Shown here: piece by piece, positions 52,814 through 64,000 of the stretch
Layout of the letters: the number at the start of each line of letters is the position of its first letter
How positions within the stretch are numbered: the first letter of the stretch is position 1
NCBI GenBank assembly: GCA_907163375.1
Contig: CAJQUW010012538.1
Span: 330,979-394,978 of the forward strand
Reading direction: 5' to 3'
Source of the DNA: Prostheceraeus crozeri
Lineage: Eukaryota; Platyhelminthes; Polycladida; Euryleptidae
Length of the DNA: 64,000 nt
Notes under the pieces: generated by a model
What the model was told of the DNA's origin: nothing
The model's database searches: none
Seen by the model: the letters and a program-made list of their open reading frames with translations, nothing else
Made by a program: the position numbers and the translations under genes

Positions 52814-54750
52814 TCACAGGTAGTATTCACACGTAATAGTACACACATAGTCATTCATCCACGCAGGACACCTCCTCACACGCTCACTTCTACGAGGGGT
52901 AATGACTTCATTATCTGCATTTGCTGAACTCACATCCTCATCATTGTCATGCGTTTCAATATCTTCTCTGATATTTCTATCACTGAGTACAATTCTATGG
53001 TGCGAGACATGCCTGGTGATCTCATCGTCATTAATGACTACTCCTACGCTTGATCGAATCGAGGTTATTCTGTGTGGTCCTGACCAAACACTGTCACACT
53101 TTTCTTTATGGTCCCGTAAATACACCTTATCCCCCACGGTAAAAGAATTCCTCTCCGGATCGTATGAATTATTGTTTATAACGCTTTGAGTACTTACTTG
53201 TATGGAATCACTTGTCGTTAACCTACTGCGCTGTTTATTAATTCCTGGCTTCTTTGAATAGGCTGAAAACATCATTTCGAATGGACTGAAATTGCTCCCA
53301 CCTCTACTGTTATTGACCCAAAAAACCTTCTAGATACCTGTGCGCCCCATTTTTCCCTCGCCAGACGCAGGGTCCTGTCTACTCCAAAGTGACACCTAGA
53401 ATGGATTGCCTATATATCTTTTCCGAGCTCGGTGCTTTGTTCACCAAAAACAACAGCCACCGCTATTGTGGCCTCATCGTCATCGATCGCTGAAGTAAGT
53501 TCTTTCTCTATTTGTAACCATGACTTTGGAACACGGGTTAGTTGATCTGACAAATTCTCCTTTGATGCAACTACAACGGCTTGATTTGAAGCTGCTCAAT
53601 TTCTATTGTTTCTTTTCATGTATCAAGCCTACGTCGGATCAAGCGCTCTGATAACGCACGAGATTTTACGTTATGTGTCCTCTTGATAATCGCCTGCAGC
53701 CACTTATATACGGTCGCCGAGTCGGTTTTTATGTTAAAACGTCTTTGCCCCATCTTAATGCCATGTTGATGCCTTTCATAACTGCATCCAACTCGCTAAG
53801 ATTTATGTGAGCAGAATCTGCACGCGGCCTCAATCGCGTAACATCTTCAACGATGCAATCTTTCAGTTCTAGCGCCACACCAACTGCTAACCCACCAGCG
53901 TCTGCCCATACAGTCATTGGAGCGAAGCGATTGACTGACCAATGACCGCGTACAGTATCTCCTTCTTTTCTGATATTTTCCAGAATTTCATGTAAAAGTT
54001 TTTTCAGATTTTCTGTAGCAATTTCATCCCAACCTAATTTGGAAATAGCTGTTAACCTTTGTATGAAACTGCGCTGCATTCGTAGCCAACCTGCAATTGG
54101 GAAGTGATTTACAAGCTGACCTACAATACTGTGTATTTGCCGTCTCCTACATTCATTTTGTGGCATTTTGTTGTCTCTTTCCCATGAAAGATCCTCTTTA
54201 ACCTTCATGCCGAGCACCCTGACCCCGTCTCTGTCGTAAAAGCTTGAAGGCTGCTTTGTTTCTAATCCCCAAGTCAATCAATGTGACTTGACGTAATTGA
54301 CATCAATTTTGGACGTGTCATTAAACAAATCATCTACATAACTTGATACCGCTTCACTGACCTACTAGTGTGTATCGCATGAAGCGTTACTTCCATTCTA
54401 GATGTTTCATTGTTATCAATTTCTATGGCGGTAGGTAACCGCCTATCTCACCGTGCTGTTCAACAGAGTGTTGTATCATTATGCCTTCCCTAACCCATGC
54501 CTCAATATCCTTATCAAAAGCCTCGGTGTTAGTTCGTCTGACATAACTATGGATATCTATGTAACACAGCATATTCGTTGCCAAACTCGTGAATCGTGTA
54601 CATCCTCAGTGTGTAAAGATGTGGTTTAGTGTGATGACATCTAACATATCTTTGTCTCTGCCAATTCTTGAAGCATTTTTAATTTTGAAGCGTCCCCCTC
54701 CTTTGTGTATTCAAAAATAGTTTATTTATAGTCTATTGTTACTTCGGTAG
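52814..54750 (-). mobile_element. LTR retrotransposon fossil (pol region)
   Basis: Parts visible on the - strand: an RT C-terminus/RNase H region around 54277-53729 (block QIHSIVGQLVNHFPIAGWLR, then TVWADAGGLAVGVAL) and, further on, an integrase C-terminal region around 53275-52814 (VGDKVYLRD, WSGPHRITSI). RT traces extend toward about 54750. These blocks resemble pol of Ty3/Gypsy- or BEL/Pao-type LTR elements found across animals. The copy is broken, with several breaks and a missing stretch between the parts; no long terminal repeats were found. It looks old. Confidence 0.75.
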
Positions 54751-55410
54751 TTCCGTCCATTATTGTCTAAGCACCAGCATAATGACTTCAATTTTTCAAA
54801 TACACCGCATGTCTTCAGTGCTTTCGTATTCCCTGTTTTTATATACAGAAATACAACTTACAAAAATGGCAGCTGTCGACACATCAAATGAGTTCCAATT
54901 TATTTGTGATAGACAAACGCGCTAAAACAAATGAAAATGAAAACAATAAAATGAAAATTTACTGTGTTAAAAGTTTGAAAATCTCCTTACTGTTCAACAG
55001 TTCAGATGGTACATAGGCCCCACAGCATGCGGTCATGTTATTAATAATTAGATTTTTAGAATGATTCCTGAGGCGATTACATTCAAATAACATTATTGAT
55101 ATTTCCATTAAGGATGGTAAAGTGCTCAAAACGATATATTTTTTTACCCTGGACCAGATACAAAATTCATCTGGGCCGAGCTGAGGGCATACTGGTCCGG
55201 GCGGAAAAAGCGGCCTGGTTCCAGCTCTGGCCTCGAAAGCTCTCGCGTTATGTTTCTCATCAGTAAAAGTTTCTTGGCGACTGCGTTTATTTCTAAATAA
55301 CAATGTCTCAATCAATTAATTGCAATTTTCTGATAGCAGCAATCAATTGATTTCACACCAAATAATTTATGATGACCCTTGATGTGAAGCACTGCTTCTT
55401 TTTCTTACAG
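54751..55410. other. Intron stretch before Roco exon
   Basis: No recognised feature; ends with the polypyrimidine acceptor TTCTTTTTCTTACAG. Confidence 0.4.
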
Positions 55411-55600
55411 ACCTTGTTCCACCAAGTTCTGATGCGGATTTTGACGATCAATTAAAGAAGAGTTTAGCCAATTTGTCGGACATGACAACGGCTTTGGCGT
55501 CAGGAATCGCAATCAGCTATCTGCCTACGGACTTTGATGACAAATCATTGATCAAACCCAAAGATATCAAACAGCTGATCCAAGCCAATCATCCTTCATG
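55411..55600 (+). CDS. Roco-family protein, exon after the 28.4-kb intron
   Basis: Acceptor TTTTTCTTACAG ends at 55410; donor GTAAGC starts at 55601. The 190-nt exon enters in phase 1, matching the exon at 26884-27001, so the joined protein reads NLSTLSDLVPPSSDADFDDQ. It continues LKKSLANLSDMTTALASGIA, then DDKSLIKPKDIKQLIQANHP. The LSxLVP motif is where invertebrate Roco proteins leave the cysteine region. The rest is a helical linker leading into the TIR-like segment. It leaves in phase 2. Confidence 0.7.
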
Positions 55601-56496
55601 GTAAGCATTATGCAGCTTTCTTGTAAATACGCGGGGGAGGTCCACGTCCAGGAATAGTTGGGAAATGTCCGTTCAAAAGATGATGAATGACTACCAGGCC
55701 AGTCAAAAGAACGACGCTCAAGAAGTTTTGCTCCCATTGAAAATTATAACAAGTGCAAGAGCTCTCCCTGCTCACAACAACATCAAGTCCAAGGTCCCTA
55801 TGCAGGTCGCATGCTGCTGTACAGAGAAAGCTTGTACATGCAGATAAAATGTCTTGGGAGCTTCATTTTTTGACAAGTATTTTAGTCACGAATCATCATC
55901 CCCTCGTGCATCGTAATAAACAACACATTTCTCTGAATATTTTCTATTATTCAAGTATTCAGCGGAAGCCCACTCAGTGGAAGCTAGTAGATACTAGGTA
56001 GAATCAACTTGTTGTGCTCAAGTTTGTACGTATTCATGGGTGTACTCTTGATCTAAGGCAGTGTTTCTTGGCTTATCGCGGACTAAGCGCTCACCCCAAG
56101 TGAACTGCATGGACTAAGACTTATTAAAATAAATTGGGATCTATCATGCGCAACGGCGTCTATTTAACCGCCCTGAAATACAATTTCGAATTTTGTCTCA
56201 AATTCACGAACATTAGAGATGACGTCGTGTATGTCCTCTATAAAGAATGATCGCGCGTCAGATGTTGCTAGTAATCACGAAACATCCAGAAAAGCAAAAA
56301 AGCATATTATTTATGTAGTCTATACAATAACAGTATATAATACAGTAGCACATCAACTGACAATTGGAATAACGCATTCCATAGGCAACCGTGAAAAATC
56401 GATTGACACAATGCGTTACCCTAAAGGTGAATAAAAGACGCTGACTGAATCGTACACTCGCAATTGGCAGTAAAGTAGCGCTACCATTAACACATA

Positions 56497-57243
56497 CCGT
56501 ATTTCTTTGAAAAAGAGACGCGTCTCTTATTTTTTTCAGATCCCTGATTGATGCGTCGCTTATTCAGGGGCGTCTCTTATTCAAGGGCGTCTCTTATTCA
56601 TCAAATGTTCAAGTTTTCATTCTTTCATTAGAAAAAGATGTCTTAGTTTTTTGCTACTATTCTCTTAGGTAACCTTTGCATTCCTCACTTAGGCCTATGT
56701 CATGGGCAAATTTCGCCAGTAATTTTTCTTACATATATACGCTTCATCATAATTCAGATATTTTGGAAATGAAAGGAGCTTTATGGTTTGTAGTAGCATA
56801 TCTTGTAGACTCATCTAATACATTCATATACCAGTACATGTTGGCCACTATACATGTAGACTAGATCTGAATTTACCGAAACGAAAATACCGATAATCAA
56901 GTAGTACTTACAGCAAAAGTTACCGACCGGTACATGACTCCAAATGCAAAGGAAGCTACCGTATAATGCCTCCTTAAATGGTAGATGAAGTAACCTTAAG
57001 TAGGCCTGCATGTACGTATGTACAACATGCATGTACTGCATGTACAACAACAAGAAGCCTTATATATTATACAATATTGGTCATGATACCCGGTATTTAC
57101 TAGTAGACTGACTTATTTTACTAAGATAAGTAGGCCTAATAATCGCTCAGGCGGATGTAGCTACTACATTACAATAGCCTGCATGTAATATGTCTATAGC
57201 AGTCTATCTTTTGTACATGCGTCTCTTATTCAAAGAAATACGG
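56497..57243. mobile_element. Non-autonomous DNA transposon with GCGTCTCTTATTCA repeats
   Basis: The left end CCGTATTTCTTTGAAAAAGA and the inverted right end (CCGTATTTCTTTGAATAAGA) match over about 25 bp. GCGTCTCTTATT occurs several times near the left end and once at the right, like subterminal transposase-binding repeats. No transposase frame. The 747-bp element lies in the intron between two Roco exons; target duplication unclear. Confidence 0.75.
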
Positions 57244-57792
57244 CAAATGTATAGCTGTGTCAGCGTAGCTTCATACGAGTATGCAGGCACATGTTCTGTG
57301 GATACTTTCTATGCTAATCATATTGAAGAAGTGCTTCTTCGACTCGGAGACAGGATTGTATTAATAAACCAAATCAAAGAAAACGTCTGTGTACCAAATC
57401 CGCCATTGACTAAGTATTTTATACCAAAAGCGATTTTTTTCACATTGACTTCGCGGACTGAACTGACCTGTCCCGCGGACCGGGGTTTGAGAAACACTGA
57501 TCTAAGGTCACTCCAATAGTCGGGAGTCTCCAAGAGGGTTAAAAATCCAAGATTCGAGATCAAACCTTGCGTGATGTTGCATCACATTCGCCCCTTATCC
57601 AAATCAAAATCTCTTCTTTGCGTTCGGTGTTTGCTTTATGCTTTATGAACACCTCAGAGGTCGGATAGTGATTGACTCTGTTTGTGGTCAGTTTCACGAC
57701 TTGTCTCTGAAATTGGAGGCTATCTAAGCAATGCCCTGAGACAGGCTTATCATGCTCGATTATTTCTGTCATTTATCCATTCCTCCTTGCAG

Positions 57793-58114
57793 CACTGACA
57801 TCTCCAGCTTATCTACTCAGGAGCTTTACATGTCACTTCGAGATTTCGTTCTTCTTGTCGTTCTCTTATCAAGGAATTACGCAGAAGACTCTGACATGAA
57901 GGCTTTCCTCCGCTATGCAATGCAAATTCAGAAGAAGCCAGTCCTCATCGTGTGTGTAGGAGAAAATAAAGGTTGGCAAGACACGGAGATGGGAATGCTG
58001 ATTGGAACAGAAGTTTATGTGGACATGACGCAACGAAAGAAGGATGTCATCAGCGAACAGAAGAAAGCATTCTCTCGACAACTAGAAAAGAAACTGAAGG
58101 GAACGTCCAGTCAG
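57793..58114 (+). CDS. Roco-family protein, TIR-like domain exon
   Basis: Acceptor CATTCCTCCTTGCAG ends at 57792 and donor GTAAAT follows 58114. The 322-nt exon enters in phase 2, matching the previous exon, and leaves in phase 0. It reads SLSTQELYMSLRDFVLLVVL, LSRNYAEDSDMKAFLRYAMQ, KKPVLIVCVGENKGWQDTEM and GMLIGTEVYVDMTQRKKD. The order (strand ending VVLLSRNY, helix with FLRYA, strand PVLIVCVGE, then W--T--GMLIG--VYVDM) resembles the second half of TIR domains attached to invertebrate Roco proteins. The first half would be in the preceding exon. TIR domains act in protein-protein signalling or NAD cleavage; the catalytic glutamate cannot be assigned. The TIR call is moderate, the exon call strong. 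Confidence 0.75.
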
Positions 58115-58407
58115 GTAAATGCTTTCTTGCAGGGATGCGGAGTCGGAGTCCTGTCAAATGATAGGACTGCGAACTCCGGCCTATAACTAGACCCGAAATA
58201 TAATACTAACAAATTATTTATCCTCGTCCATAGCTGTCACTGTCTTGATATCAACTTTCTCCGTTAAACAAAAGTACAGAGACAGCAGTGCATGCAAACA
58301 GTGGTGGCGCCAGGGTCCTAGAGCTGGGGGGTCCATGGAAGCGTTGTGCCGACGGTTTCAACCGAGGTGCCGACAGGCTATACCGGCTAATTGTTGTAAT
58401 CTATGAA

Positions 58408-58507
58408 CATAGTTTTATTTTCCGGAAAAACACCAGTTGTATGATATTGTGTTATTCAAAATACACAATATCATACAACTGGTGTTTTTCCGGAAAATAA
58501 AACTATG
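58408..58507. repeat. Perfect 45-bp-arm hairpin in a short insertion
   Basis: Arms 58408-58452 and 58463-58507 are exact inverses (for example TCCGGAAAAACACCAGTTGT and its inverse), with a 10-nt loop TATTCAAAAT. The 13-bp motif TAATCTATGAACA flanks the whole insert at 58397-58409 and 58539-58551, like a target duplication. Confidence 0.9.
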
Positions 58508-59509
58508 ACTTACCACCCAGTTGGAAGAATATTCAACATAATCTATGAACAGCTATGCCTACTTGTGGACTATACATGCACATATCAATTGTGTAATTGA
58601 GTTGTAAATGTGCAATTTTTGCACACACAAAAAATTGTGCAATCGATGCACACTTTGTTATGCACCTACACATATGTCCGATTTCTTCTTTCAGACAATT
58701 TCCATGTTAACTGTCACCAAAAATGTGTTCCTGTATCTGAGATTTCTTTAATTATTAATAGCGACTATATCTATGATTTTCTTTCAAAATCTTACGTGAT
58801 GCATGTATGTTAACTTTGAGAAATTTGAAACAAATGCCTGTTGGCTTACCTCGTGTACATTGCATAAGAGCAGGTAGCAAGTTTTGTAATGGTTTGTTAA
58901 ATTTCTTCTTGCGTGAACAATTAAAATTCGTAAATAAGTAGCTAGGAACTGAAAGCATCTTCGCTTGCTAAACGCTACGTGTTGTATAAATACGAGGATG
59001 CTTTTGACTCATGTAGCGTGCGTGATGATGACCTTCATCATGCACTCTATTTTCTAGGAGTTCTCGACTACACCATAAAAGCTATCAACTATGTCAATCG
59101 ATTTAATGTTAATGCATGCATGCAACTCAAATAATCAGAGCCTATGTAGGAACTTTATGCATTTTTTTCCAAATTCAATTTGAGAAAAAGGTATATAGAG
59201 AAAATATTAGATTTTTTTTTGTACAAATGGTGAGGACAAGGAACTGCCGCATGCATATGTCATAAAACTTCGAAAGACATGGGATGTACACATGTACTTT
59301 TCCTAACGTGTTAGGACACGATTTTCAAGAAACAATATCATTTATGTACAAAAGCAAATGGATAGAGCTTGCAAGTTATAACTTCGTTTAAATCAGTATT
59401 GGACCTACATTTACAAAGATACGAGCAAAAACTGAAATGAGATAGGTCTACAAAAGTAATTGCTATTCGTGATGCTATTTTATACATAAACAGAGAAAAT
59501 AACACTAAG

Positions 59510-59900
59510 GACAATGATCAATGCCGTCCTTTTTTCTTGATAGTAATCGCATCATACTTTTTGCCTCAATATCAAGATCGTCTTGTTGAGCATTGTAAAT
59601 TTCTGCGAAGGGTCGGATGATATCCCACTTTAAAAAAGCTTTGCTTCCAGGGGTCAGTGCCGATAAACCTTTCATGATAACCTTATTTTCCTCGTTAAAT
59701 CATTGGTTCAACTCGTTCATGCAAAGATCAATTATCGGATAAAATACTTGTGTGCGGAAATCAATAATGGAAGAGGATCCTAGCGAAGACATAACTACAC
59801 TGTCTTTCAAGCATTTCGATTGTCTTCTAATTCTTTTTCTAGTGCTTGTTTTTTTCAAGACCACAAGCATCACAAAGCCCGTCTGCTTGATTTGTTTCAT
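59510..59900 (-). pseudogene. hAT (DUF4371/ZMYM-type) transposase fragment
   Basis: The - strand reads SSSIIDFRTQVFYPIIDLCM and NELNQ, a TGA, then FNEENKVIMKGLSALTPGSK, FLKWDIIRPFAEIY and a stop near 59515. The pattern Y-YP-ID----EL--RF--EN--IM-G--AL-P-S--FL is the central region of DUF4371-type hAT transposases common in animals. About 125 residues remain, with one in-frame TGA near 59697; the N-terminal zinc finger and the C-terminal dimerisation region were not found. It lies between the hAT-like ends at 58299 and 61793. Confidence 0.6.
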
Positions 59901-60317
59901 AACTCCTTGGCCTGGCTAAGTTGAACCCGGAGAAAGTTTAACCTTATTATCTAGACTCCTACAAATTGAATAAGAAATATTTCGATTATATAAAAAGTGA
60001 AATTTAGACATAGGCATACTAAATGTGCATTTATGTCCAATTGCATGCAAATTATGTATACTGTATTATTATGACTATCACTTAGGAACTACAACCTTGC
60101 GCTTAACTACAAAGCATTTTGTATGACTGACCATTTGACTGCATGGGATGCAGACTATTTGCCTACACAGATGCTATGGTTATATGACTACCCATACTGT
60201 AGGCTACGTAGCTATGATACACTATATATATACACTGCATATCTGAATGTATGTGACTTCTGTATTTCGCAATAGTAAAAGGGATTTTCAGTCAAAAAGA
60301 TGCAAATTTTTCTTGAG

Positions 60318-60515
60318 TACTTTCAAAGTATATTTGTAATTGTTAAAGCCTATCTTAACTTCCAAGATGTGACTTGCCAAGATCTCATGTTTGAAGCTGC
60401 TGGCGAATCGATTGCAATTTTAAACTTCCGTCTCCACTCTCAGGCCGGTCCCTCTCAGATTGTCAAAGTTGTTGCTTTCGACACTACACCCAGACAGGTC
60501 ATTCAAACGAAGTAG
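60318..60515 (+). CDS. Possible terminal Roco exon
   Basis: After AAATTTTTCTTGAG (acceptor ending 60317) the frame is open in phase 0, matching the phase left by the TIR-like exon. It reads YFQSIFVIVKAYLNFQDVTC, QDLMFEAAGESIAILNFRLH and ends TTPRQVIQTK before TAG. The composition looks protein-like. However, the acceptor is only fair, the segment lies between hAT-like ends, and I recognise no domain, so it could be a transposon-derived exon or chance. If it is not used, the gene continues beyond 58114 by another exon not identified. Confidence 0.35.
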   Translation, partial: YFQSIFVIVKAYLNFQDVTCQDLMFEAAGESIAILNFRLHSQAGPSQIVKVVAFDTTPRQVIQTK

Positions 60516-62199
60516 GGGAGGAAATCTTAATTTCTATTAAAACATACTGTGAGTGGTGGCCAGGCGTCACTGGGGTGTCCCTACTTCTCATGGCCAAGTC
60601 AGTGGTACATCTATGCCTTCATTTCTTCCTTCGACTGCTTCACTCAGCGGAAAAATTCCACATTCTCGCCAAAGTCAACCACCTGGGATGATGTCCCAGT
60701 AGCGAGGGCCGACACGTCGAAGTTAGTCGGAACTGCTTCCAGAAACGACGCAGCGACCAGGCAATAGAGCCGCTGATGAGGTTACTCCATACCTTACTGT
60801 ACCACTGACTTTGAAAGTAAGGCATCAATTCATAATTTGACATTCTGTGTAGCAGATCGACTTACCGTTTGAACTATTTGACAACGCGAACAACAGGCGT
60901 TCTATTAACTGTTGAATCAGTCGTGCGACTTCAGAAATGGTGCAGATGTGGCGTTTCGTTTTCCTTTAAAATTCCAAATGAAAGCAAATCAAATGACTGT
61001 AGCATATTTGGACCATCTCATTGGTAAAATAGCAAGATCATCGCACAATATGGTCTACGCACGCTCGCTACGCTCGCGCAAAATTTGATCGATCACACCA
61101 CTACCGAAATCTGAATCAGCTCCTTGTCTCTCAAGATAGACGATCTGTTGATTGATTGTATTAGCAGGTGGAAATCTCTAGTAGAAAATTGCTTATCTAT
61201 TATCCTATCTCATCCTCATCATTCAAAAAATCCAACTAGAAATCAGTTATAATGCTACATGTTAATAGGTAGCAAATCTATTCGACAAAATACGCTCGTA
61301 TATTCTGAACACGGCAAAATCATCAAAAATGACAATTGCTCCTTCATATTGTCAGCTGCTCTAATTATTCATTAAAGTAATGTCTCAGAATAAGATCTCA
61401 GAAACGTGATACCGAACCTTAACAAGACGATAACAAACTTTTATCTTGTGTTTAATGATCTATTATAGTTGTGCACGTGTCAACAATTATCAAATAACCA
61501 AAAACTCGACACAGAGAAAATCTCTTCCCTATACAATCTTGCTACCGCTCAACAGGATAAAGAGATAACGTTGTAAACAAAAATGCTTGTAGTAATGTTG
61601 CTGACTTGGCTAGAAATCCAAGTCAATATCTAATGCAACGATTCGTAACTGTACTCTCTATTATTGTAATGCAAAATATAGGTGCTGGAGGCCGACTGCC
61701 GACAAAATATAATCCGGGTGCCGACAGTGGCCCTGCCGACGGGGGGTCCAATAATTTTCTCGGGGGGCACATGCCCCCGGAGCGCCACCCCTGGTAATTA
61801 TTGCCATGTATTACTCGCGTCTGAAAGTATTACATTCCTAGGAAGGAGTTTCTGAATAGTGTAAAATATGCACACTGTATTCGTGTACCATGCGTCATCG
61901 TAAATCCAGGTTTAACTGCAAGTTTTATTCCGTCGAAGTCAACCGACTAACGTCAGCGGATGCCGGTTTGCGTTAACCGGCGCGTTACGCCAGAAGTATA
62001 AACAGACCTTAATGCGCTAAATGTTAGAGATGTCCAAGAGACAACGCTGATTGATGTCAAACAGAATCCAATATTTGAGTTATTGGCTGAATAATGAAAA
62101 TCTCCGTAGTTAACTAATTACAGAAATCGGTAGGATTAATTCGCAACTTTACACAGAAAATAAATAGGTTTCACCGAACACTGTGAATACTGTACACGC
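60516..62199. other. Stretch with no recognised gene
   Basis: The segment 60550-60800 is more GC-rich than its surroundings and may be transposon-derived, but shows no family motif. GC-rich hAT-like subterminal DNA lies at 61680-61793. Confidence 0.4.
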
Positions 62200-62345
62200 T
62201 ATGCCACTGCCACCAATAGTAGATCAGAAGATGGGAAGAACCAGAGGGATCGATAACATTATGAGTGACATGGTCAAAGATGGTGATGACATGATGAATT
62301 TATCGCTCAAAACATTCAACATGTACAGTGCTGTAGTCGTAAGGT
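62200..62345 (+). pseudogene. Possible LINE RT shard
   Basis: RGIDNIMSDMVKDGDDMMNL followed by SLKTFNMYS resembles the RT fingers motif GPDGI--E-LK--G------L---FN. The stretch is short and degenerate. Confidence 0.3.
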
Positions 62346-62795
62346 AACGCCGTTGTGCCACTGCATGGTTTTTTATTCTCTATAGCGTTACTCTGCTGTG
62401 TGCACAGAAGGAAATAATGAAGTTTCTATCAGTTACCGGTGTTTTGCGAAATTCGAGGCAGCGTCAAACGACTGATAAATCTATGACTGCATCACTGAAC
62501 ATGTGCTTTAGCAAATGAAAGTAGCTGAATGCAGTGTTGGATTTGATGGGAGGGAAAGTGGGAAGTTCCCCTGAACTGCCTCGTCTCATCGCTGGTAATG
62601 AAGATATGCCTTCCTTTCTTGAGGGAGAAGAATATTTCTGGTAGATAAGCCTTATAATGCTTCAACCAGATTGATTGAGCAATCAATTTATTATTTCTGT
62701 GAGTATCAGCAGCATTGACAGGTGTTGGCCTAATTTCCTCAAGATTTTTCATATACTTAACCCTATTCATACCAAGGTATTTGACACACGCTCAG
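62346..62795. other. Stretch with no recognised gene
   Basis: A - strand frame of 92 residues (62492-62770) has no family features that I recognise. Confidence 0.35.
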
Positions 62796-64000
62796 ACCAA
62801 GGGGGGCGGATTCCTCCCCACCCCAGTATTATTCCTAAATTATCAAACAAAGAGACTTGATATTATGGATTTTATACAATTCGGATATTCTAAATCTAAT
62901 GGTGGTATTCATTTTGAATAATGTTTTCGTCTTGATGCTATAAATAGCATTTTAAAATTCAAACATTATTTTTTCTTAATTTTTCCTTTCATAAATCATG
63001 CAAATCAACCTTAGACTATACTGTTTTCCCAATTTTGGTATTCTATTTCGAATGGTGATATTGGTTTAGCATAATAAAATATTTTTGGTGCCATAGATAA
63101 CGATTTAAAATGACTATGTACATGTACATGTATAATTTTTTGGTAAAAAGCCATGAAATATTTCCTCTTTTTCAAATTGGTTCCTTCATATGCTATAAAA
63201 TTAACATTGTTCGGATACATGCATAGAACATTGTTCAAATTGTTGCATAATGAAATTATGGCACATATTATATTTCTGCTTCATAAAATAATTACACAAA
63301 CCTATACATACTACTTACTAATTACCTGCGGCATAATTCTTTTTACGAAAAATGCTAGAACCTTATACAGTGGCTAATAAATATCGTAGATTTGCTGTAC
63401 ATGTAGTTTCACAATTTGTAGAATAATTTCTTCACAAGAAAGAAATAATCATCATGCAGTTCATTGGCCTAAACTAGGTAAAACTAGATAGCTAGCTCCT
63501 ACTATACTGTATAAGTAGATAGCATTTGTTAAATATGATCTATGTCTATCGCAAAATCTTTATTCAAGTTAGAATCAAAAGATATCGAAGAAGTATGACA
63601 ATTTTCTACATATGTGGTTCGAATTATAAGAAAATACTAGATATTAGGTTCTACTAGGCCTATGGCCTTTGATTCCAGGTGTCCAATGATTTTAGACATA
63701 GACTGTATATTGCTTTGTAGTATAATGTATATGGTATGCAGGCAGCTGAGACTTCAAGATATACGTTTTATTGCTAGAAAACAATCTATGCTTGCACACA
63801 GCATAAATAAAACTGAATTCTTAGAACCTATCTCTTGAAAACTAGGCTAGATCTAGCTCTTTCACTGACATAAATTTGACGAAATTTCGCAGAAAGTTGA
63901 AAAATACCTAAAAACTAAAAGTCATGAAATCTCAATCCAATCCATTTGGTATGAAAGTTTCTACAGCAAAAATGCGCGTGGAGGGCGGATTCCGCCCCCC
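62796..64000. mobile_element. DNA transposon with GGGGGGCGGATTCC ends, running to the right edge
   Basis: AAGGGGGGCGGATTCC near 62800 recurs inverted at the very end of the window (GGATTCCGCCCCCC, 63987-64000). The interior (62830-63965) is AT-rich and without coding frames, so this looks like a non-autonomous element of about 1.2 kb. The right end is cut by the window. Confidence 0.55.

Larger units (their letters stand above)
58299..61793 (-). mobile_element. Decayed hAT-type transposon (tentative boundaries)
   Basis: The left end CAGTGGTGGCGCCAGGG (58299) and inverted right end CAGGGGTGGCGC (61793) share 11 of 12 bases and are followed by GC-rich DNA with repeats of TGCCGAC on both sides, as in hAT subterminal regions. 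A hAT/DUF4371-like transposase piece lies between on the - strand. The 8-bp flanks do not match, so the two ends may come from different copies. Confidence 0.5.

Overview
The window looks like AT-rich nuclear DNA from a marine invertebrate animal. Introns are long, splice sites follow GT-AG, and Polinton-like, Penelope-like, Tc1/mariner, piggyBac, hAT, THAP/P-like, LINE, LTR and SINE remains lie side by side. I cannot name the species or even the phylum with confidence.

The main host gene is on the + strand and spans at least 11515-58114, possibly to 60515. Five exons join in a consistent reading phase (phases 0, 2, 0, 1 and 2 at their starts). They encode the C-terminal half of the COR domain of a Roco-family protein (Roc GTPase-COR, the LRRK/MFHAS1 group), then a stretch resembling a TIR domain. 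The Roc and N-terminal exons are not visible and probably lie upstream of the window. Two introns are very large, about 14.3 kb (11610-25911) and 28.4 kb (27002-55410), and are filled with mobile elements.

Inside the 28.4-kb intron, on the opposite strand, are two more host-like genes. One is a small single-exon LRAT/H-rev107-like secreted or membrane protein (28570-29085). The other is a three-exon gene for a 172-residue, probably nuclear protein (29899-37059), assembled here from phase-compatible exons and absent from any single open frame.

Layout: 1-5030, Polinton-like element (protein-primed DNA polymerase at the left edge, packaging ATPase and three further genes facing it). 5593-6487, a MITE and a piggyBac remnant. 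7042-8826, an apparently intact mariner-like element with 258-bp terminal inverted repeats. 9240-10317, a decayed Tc1-like transposase with a small intron. 11515-27001, Roco exons among reverse-transcriptase fossils, a THAP/P-like remnant, a Tc1-like element and foldback repeats. 28570-37059, the nested antisense genes. 37179-39801, a young Penelope-like element with two inverted arms, target-site duplication and hammerhead-ribozyme-like motifs, inserted about 120 bp upstream of the nested gene's start codon. 41-52 kb, gene-poor DNA with two identical tRNA-like repeats, GACCCAC repeats and rearranged Penelope pieces. 52.8-54.7 kb, a broken LTR retroelement. 55.4-58.1 kb, the last certain Roco exons. 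58.3-61.8 kb, a decayed hAT element. 62.8-64 kb, an element running off the right edge.

No operon-like or CRISPR-like structure is present. The most interesting items are the Roco/TIR gene with antisense genes nested in its giant intron, the Penelope dimer with ribozyme-like arms next to a gene start, the perfect hairpins (58.4 kb, 23.0 kb), the intronic foldback between two COR exons, and the intron-bearing Tc1 transposase.
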